This document shows positions 61,052 to 64,000 of a DNA stretch of 64,000 nt, piece by piece. The notes under the pieces were generated by a model that saw nothing but the letters and a program-made list of their open reading frames with translations, did not search any database and had not been told where the DNA came from. This DNA is from Ignavibacteria bacterium (lineage in GTDB: Bacteria > Bacteroidota > Ignavibacteria > UBA10030). A program made the position numbers and the translations under genes. The DNA is taken from positions 62,001-126,000 of the forward strand of contig VGVZ01000007.1 of assembly GCA_016873805.1 (NCBI GenBank), in the 5' to 3' direction. Each line of letters starts with the position of its first letter. Position 1 is the stretch's first letter.

Positions 61052-61945
61052 CTATTTTGTGTCAAGAATGATCGGGAGGCCGTCTTTTCCTGCTCCGATG
61101 ATCACGACCTTTGCATTCGCTGAATTGGCGAGTTTCTCCGTTGCCTCGATTCCTTTCCACCGGAGAAGTTGCTCGCTGATTCCCTGCGCGACGATTCGCT
61201 GGAAATCGGAGATCCCCTGCGCCTCGATCCGTTTTCGATCCGCCTCTTGTTTTTCCTTGGCAAGGATAAACTCCATGCGCTGGCTCTCCTGGTCTGCTCT
61301 CTGTTTCTGCTCGATTGCGTCGGTGAGTTGCGGCGGGAGCCCGACGTTGCGCAACGGCGTGCTCTCAACAATAACACCGCGAGGAGCGACGATCTTGGCG
61401 AGTTCCTCGAGAATCGCGACACCGAGACGTTCACGCTCCGTCGAATAGAGCGCGCTGGCCTGAAAACTTGCCGTGACAGCGCGACTAATGGATCGGAATT
61501 GCGGAATCAGGACGATGTTTTCGTAGTCGCCTCCTACGATAGTCTGGTAAACCCGAGCGGCCGAGTCGGGATTAAGCCGGTACAGCACACTGATTTCAAG
61601 TCCGATTGTCAATCCCTCACGGGAAAGGACTTGCATCAATTCCTTGTGCTCCTTTGTCTGCACCGAATACTTGTGAACCTTGGCGAGAGGATTTACCGGA
61701 TTGATGCCGGCGGAGAGCGGTCGCTCGGATACAATTCCAAAGAAATCGACAACGCCGACGTGCCCGGCCGGAATGACGGTGAAGAGTTGGGAGAGCGCAA
61801 CGACGAGGAAGAGCAGAGCGACGCCTCCGGAGATTGTGGCAGAAGTCTGGAACACAGGATTGCGCTCCTCGCGTGCTTTTTTGCTGGCCGAACGCCACGC
61901 GAAAAACGACCCCAGGGCAACGATAAAACTCACGATGAACAACAT
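61052..61945 (-). CDS. SPFH/prohibitin-family membrane protein
   Basis: The 297-residue protein begins with one or two membrane helices (LFIVSFIVALGSFFAWRS and GGVALLFLVVALSQLFTVIP) followed by the SPFH core (GHVGVVDFFGIVSERPLSAGIN, LSREGLTIGLEISVLYRLN) and a coiled coil rich in charged residues (EQKQRADQESQRMEF, EKQEADRKRIEAQG). It matches bacterial prohibitin-like proteins, which form membrane microdomain scaffolds. It starts 40 bases after the lipoprotein gene. Confidence 0.88.
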   Translation of the reverse strand: MLFIVSFIVALGSFFAWRSASKKAREERNPVFQTSATISGGVALLFLVVALSQLFTVIPAGHVGVVDFFGIVSERPLSAGINPVNPLAKVHKYSVQTKEHKELMQVLSREGLTIGLEISVLYRLNPDSAARVYQTIVGGDYENIVLIPQFRSISRAVTASFQASALYSTERERLGVAILEELAKIVAPRGVIVESTPLRNVGLPPQLTDAIEQKQRADQESQRMEFILAKEKQEADRKRIEAQGISDFQRIVAQGISEQLLRWKGIEATEKLANSANAKVVIIGAGKDGLPIILDTK

Positions 61946-61985
61946 GGTTCCCTCCTTATTGATAGATGAGATTGAATGAGCGCAG

Positions 61986-62789
61986 TTAGTTCATCAAACG
62001 CCATGATTGAAACGATTGACGCTTCCAGTTCTCAATCCAAAAACCGACACCGGGTCTTCCCTTAAGATGCTCTTCAGAGAATTCCCTCAGCACCGATGCG
62101 GCCCGTTCGAAGTGGCTATCGAGCTGATAGAGAAAGTATCTCGGTGGGGCATTCCGGGCGTAACCGGTCACGGTGCGGTCATACGGCCATCGCCCCTCTT
62201 CAGGAGAAACAATCTCGCGGACCGGAACGCGTTTCTTCAGTGAATCGACGTATGCGCCGACGAGCCACTCGTCGCCCGCCATCGTACCGGCAAACAGAGC
62301 GAACGATTGTCGTGGATAACGCCAGGCAAGGCGTTCCATGGGCCGCGAAATGCTTGTATCAATCGGCAACAGATGAATTGTGGCGCTCGTGATTGTGAGT
62401 TCGTACCGATCGCGTCGGCCATTCATTTCCACGTGAAGCAAGAATGTTCCTGCGGGCAGATCAATGAAATTGACGGATGCTGCCGGGCCCAGTGCTGTTG
62501 CGCAGATCGGACCGATCGATGCACCGTGGATGAGGAGAAAAATGCCGTCCCCTCGCTGGAGCAGCGTGTGAAGAACCGAGTAGTTTACGCACCCGAAAAT
62601 CTGCTCCGTTCTCATGAGAATGCTGACGACGGGCGGAACTGCTTCGCCCCGGTGAAACTCCGCAACGCGAATTTCAACCTTTCCTTCAATCGGTACAATG
62701 GTCAACGGAACTTCCCCGAAATCGGTTGCGCACGAGGGGATCATGAGAACGAGGGAAAGCGCAAGGAGGAGAGGTCGGGGGTGGCTCAT
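61986..62789 (-). CDS. Putative lipoprotein of unknown function
   Basis: The 267-residue product has a signal peptide ending in the lipobox LMIPSC (Cys20), so lipidation is likely. The body has mixed beta/alpha segments (FIDLPAGTFLLHVEMNGRRDRYELTI suggests a beta-sandwich) and contains no family motif that I recognise. It is the first gene of a minus-strand cluster with the SPFH and barrel genes, and is divergent from suhB; a role in the envelope is inferred. Confidence 0.75.
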   Translation of the reverse strand: MSHPRPLLLALSLVLMIPSCATDFGEVPLTIVPIEGKVEIRVAEFHRGEAVPPVVSILMRTEQIFGCVNYSVLHTLLQRGDGIFLLIHGASIGPICATALGPAASVNFIDLPAGTFLLHVEMNGRRDRYELTITSATIHLLPIDTSISRPMERLAWRYPRQSFALFAGTMAGDEWLVGAYVDSLKKRVPVREIVSPEEGRWPYDRTVTGYARNAPPRYFLYQLDSHFERAASVLREFSEEHLKGRPGVGFWIENWKRQSFQSWRLMN

Positions 62790-62897
62790 CGCAAGGTGTC
62801 AAATCTGGGGACCTGTACCGTCACGGAGATGCGAGCATTCACAGCGGCAACGTACAAAGTTTTCCAATCGGTGTCAATTCTTTCGTGTGATCGGTAA

Positions 62898-62926
62898 TTG
62901 ATGCGCGTGCAGAATTTGCGTATCTT
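62898..62926 (+). promoter_or_regulatory. Sigma-70-like promoter of suhB
   Basis: TTGATG (62898-62903) and TATCTT (62921-62926) are spaced by 17 bases, about 20 bases before the suhB ATG at 62947. The -10 hexamer is identical to that at 16059, and TATCTTTTG also partly fits the Bacteroidota -7 consensus TAnnTTTG. Confidence 0.55.
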
Positions 62927-62946
62927 TTGCTCCGAAAGGAACAAAT

Positions 62947-63735
62947 ATGGTCGAACTTGCAATAGAGGCGGCGCGCGAGGCGGGAAGACTTCTCCGGCTC
63001 CACATTGGTCGGCCGCGTGACATCGAAGTGAAACTCGGTCAGGAAACGAATCTTGTAACCGACGCGGACAAGAAAGCGGAAAAGACAATTATCCGCGTCA
63101 TCAAATCGCGATACCCATCACACGACTTCCTCGCGGAGGAATCGGGACTGCACAATCAGGTGTCGGACTATCGTTGGATTATCGATCCGCTGGATGGAAC
63201 GACAAACTTCGCCCATGGCGTGCCCATCTTCTGTGTCTCGATTGCGCTCGAACATAAAGGAAGAATCATTCTGGGTGTGGTCTATGATCCAAACCTCGAT
63301 GAACTCTTCGTCGCGGAGAGGGGAAGAGGGGCGTTCGTGAACAGCCGACCCATTCGGGTCTCCAAGACGTCTCTGCTGCGTGAGAGTCTGCTGGTCACGG
63401 GTTTCCCGTACAACATTGCCGACAATCCCGATCGAGCAATCGAGCGCTTTGTCGCTTTCCTGAAGGAGGCACGGGCCGTGCGCCGGCTCGGTTCGGCGGC
63501 TCTCGATCTCTGTTACGTTGCCGCGGGACGCTTCGATGGCTTCTGGGAGGTGTTCTTGAATCCGTGGGATATGGCCGCGGGCGTGTTGCTGGTCGAGGAG
63601 GCGGGGGGAACGTTTACGGATTTTCGAGGTCATCCATCCTCGGTGTATGACAAGCAAGTCCTCACCTCGAACGGATTGATCCACGATTCAATGATTCGCG
63701 TTCTCAAACAGGTGGGTGAACAACCGCGGCGGTAG
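62947..63735 (+). CDS. suhB: Inositol monophosphatase family protein
   Basis: The 262-residue Mg/Li-sensitive phosphatase has all three metal-site motifs: AEESG, WIIDPLDGTTNFAHG (DPLDGT) and NPWDMAAGVLLVEEAGG (WD). The substrate may be inositol 1-phosphate or another sugar phosphate; in E. coli SuhB also aids rRNA antitermination. The ATG follows AAAGGAAC. It stands alone, with a short GTGCCC...GGGCAC hairpin (63735-63754) after the stop as a possible terminator. Confidence 0.93.
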   Translation: MVELAIEAAREAGRLLRLHIGRPRDIEVKLGQETNLVTDADKKAEKTIIRVIKSRYPSHDFLAEESGLHNQVSDYRWIIDPLDGTTNFAHGVPIFCVSIALEHKGRIILGVVYDPNLDELFVAERGRGAFVNSRPIRVSKTSLLRESLLVTGFPYNIADNPDRAIERFVAFLKEARAVRRLGSAALDLCYVAAGRFDGFWEVFLNPWDMAAGVLLVEEAGGTFTDFRGHPSSVYDKQVLTSNGLIHDSMIRVLKQVGEQPRR

Positions 63736-63794
63736 TGCCCCTTAGGTCGGGCACACGTCAACCTTCTCACGTGCCCGGGGCAGATGATTCGATG

Positions 63795-64000
63795 CTACTC
63801 CTGCTTGTAGCGCTTCGCAGCACCCGGAGGGATGGTATAGATATAGCTCTCGAGGTACTCCAGGCTTCGCTCTTTCTCGTCAAGATCGATCTGGAGGAGA
63901 TCGCGGAGCGAAACCATACCTATCAATTTATCACCGGAGACGACGGGAAGATGTCTGCAGTGGGCCTTCTGCATCTTCGTGAGACATGAATCGTAGGTTT
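63795..64000 (-). CDS. CBS-domain protein, C-terminal part
   Basis: This gene is absent from the ORF track because its start lies beyond the window. The minus strand is open from the edge to a TAG at 63797-63795 and reads CLTKMQKAHCRHLPVVSGDKLIGMVSLRDLL..., ending YTIPPGAAKRYKQE. HLPVV...LIGMVSLRDLL is the end of a CBS domain, which binds adenosyl nucleotides to regulate a partner or acts alone. Upstream domains are not visible. Confidence 0.88.
   Translation of the reverse strand, partial: TYDSCLTKMQKAHCRHLPVVSGDKLIGMVSLRDLLQIDLDEKERSLEYLESYIYTIPPGAAKRYKQE

Noticed and set aside
63735-63989. 84-residue plus-strand ORF at the window end
   Set aside because: It is antisense to a clear CBS-domain coding frame on the minus strand.

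Overview
The window looks like a chromosome segment from a Gram-negative bacterium of the Bacteroidota/Ignavibacteriota (FCB) kind. The evidence is a TonB-dependent receptor with a carboxypeptidase-regulatory-like N-terminal domain, a DUF5916/CBM9 outer-membrane protein, a PD40-propeller/barrel fusion, split heptose genes next to tamB, and class III cyclase-TolB-TPR architecture. GC is moderate to high by eye. The phylum is an inference; no rRNA or tRNA gene was seen.

Layout. 1-1834: end of a sodium:solute symporter and a XerD-type recombinase. 1851-9213 (minus): a seven-gene redox/signalling operon encoding a GcvH-like protein, an FeS protein, an NrfD-type membrane subunit, a second GcvH-like protein, a heme-motif sensor kinase, an NtrC-type regulator and an archaemetzincin. 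Two sigma-54-type promoters (9199-9213 and 5419-5433) and three 17-bp dyads at 9325-9440 suggest autoregulation by the operon's own activator. 10012-15994 (plus): M50 protease, DUF1611 protein, lysA, asd and a homocysteine methyltransferase/MTHFR fusion, largely aspartate-family amino acid metabolism. 16120-21646: a cyclase-TPR receptor convergent with a DUF5916 protein. 21895-28095 (plus): ABC ATPase, nusB, MFS, NhaC-like antiporter and SDF symporter, ending at a strong bidirectional terminator. 28178-39873 (minus): a peptidase-MA/propeller/barrel protein, then rfaE1-rfaE2-tamB-rnr for the cell envelope. 40120-44544: a 47-residue membrane protein not on the ORF track, a HEPN-like protein, an alpha/beta hydrolase, a DNA glycosylase and an M28 peptidase. 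44813-47929 (plus): ABC exporter, VKOR and a histone-deacetylase-family protein, tightly coupled. 47984-54188: small accessory genes (cupin, cysteine synthase with a Cys-rich tail, STAS-like, zinc ribbon, GNAT, small membrane proteins, htpX, DUF2721). 54340-60179 (plus): a TPP riboswitch with terminator, a TonB receptor, thiamine pyrophosphokinase and an SSS-family transporter, i.e. a thiamin salvage operon. 60279-64000: an outer-membrane barrel, an SPFH protein, a lipoprotein, suhB and the C-terminus of a CBS-domain protein.

The most unusual region is 57184-58013, inside the thiamin operon. A small GIY-YIG nuclease gene is bracketed by identical 28-bp palindromic elements, surrounded by tandem and nested repeats. 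Two versions of the palindrome share an invariant 12-nt core (GAGCGAAGTCGA), but their arms differ at three positions and every change is compensated in the opposite arm. This looks like a REP-like element family with a candidate nuclease partner. The second notable system is the sigma-54/heme-sensor redox operon with two GcvH-fold proteins that both lack the lipoyl lysine.
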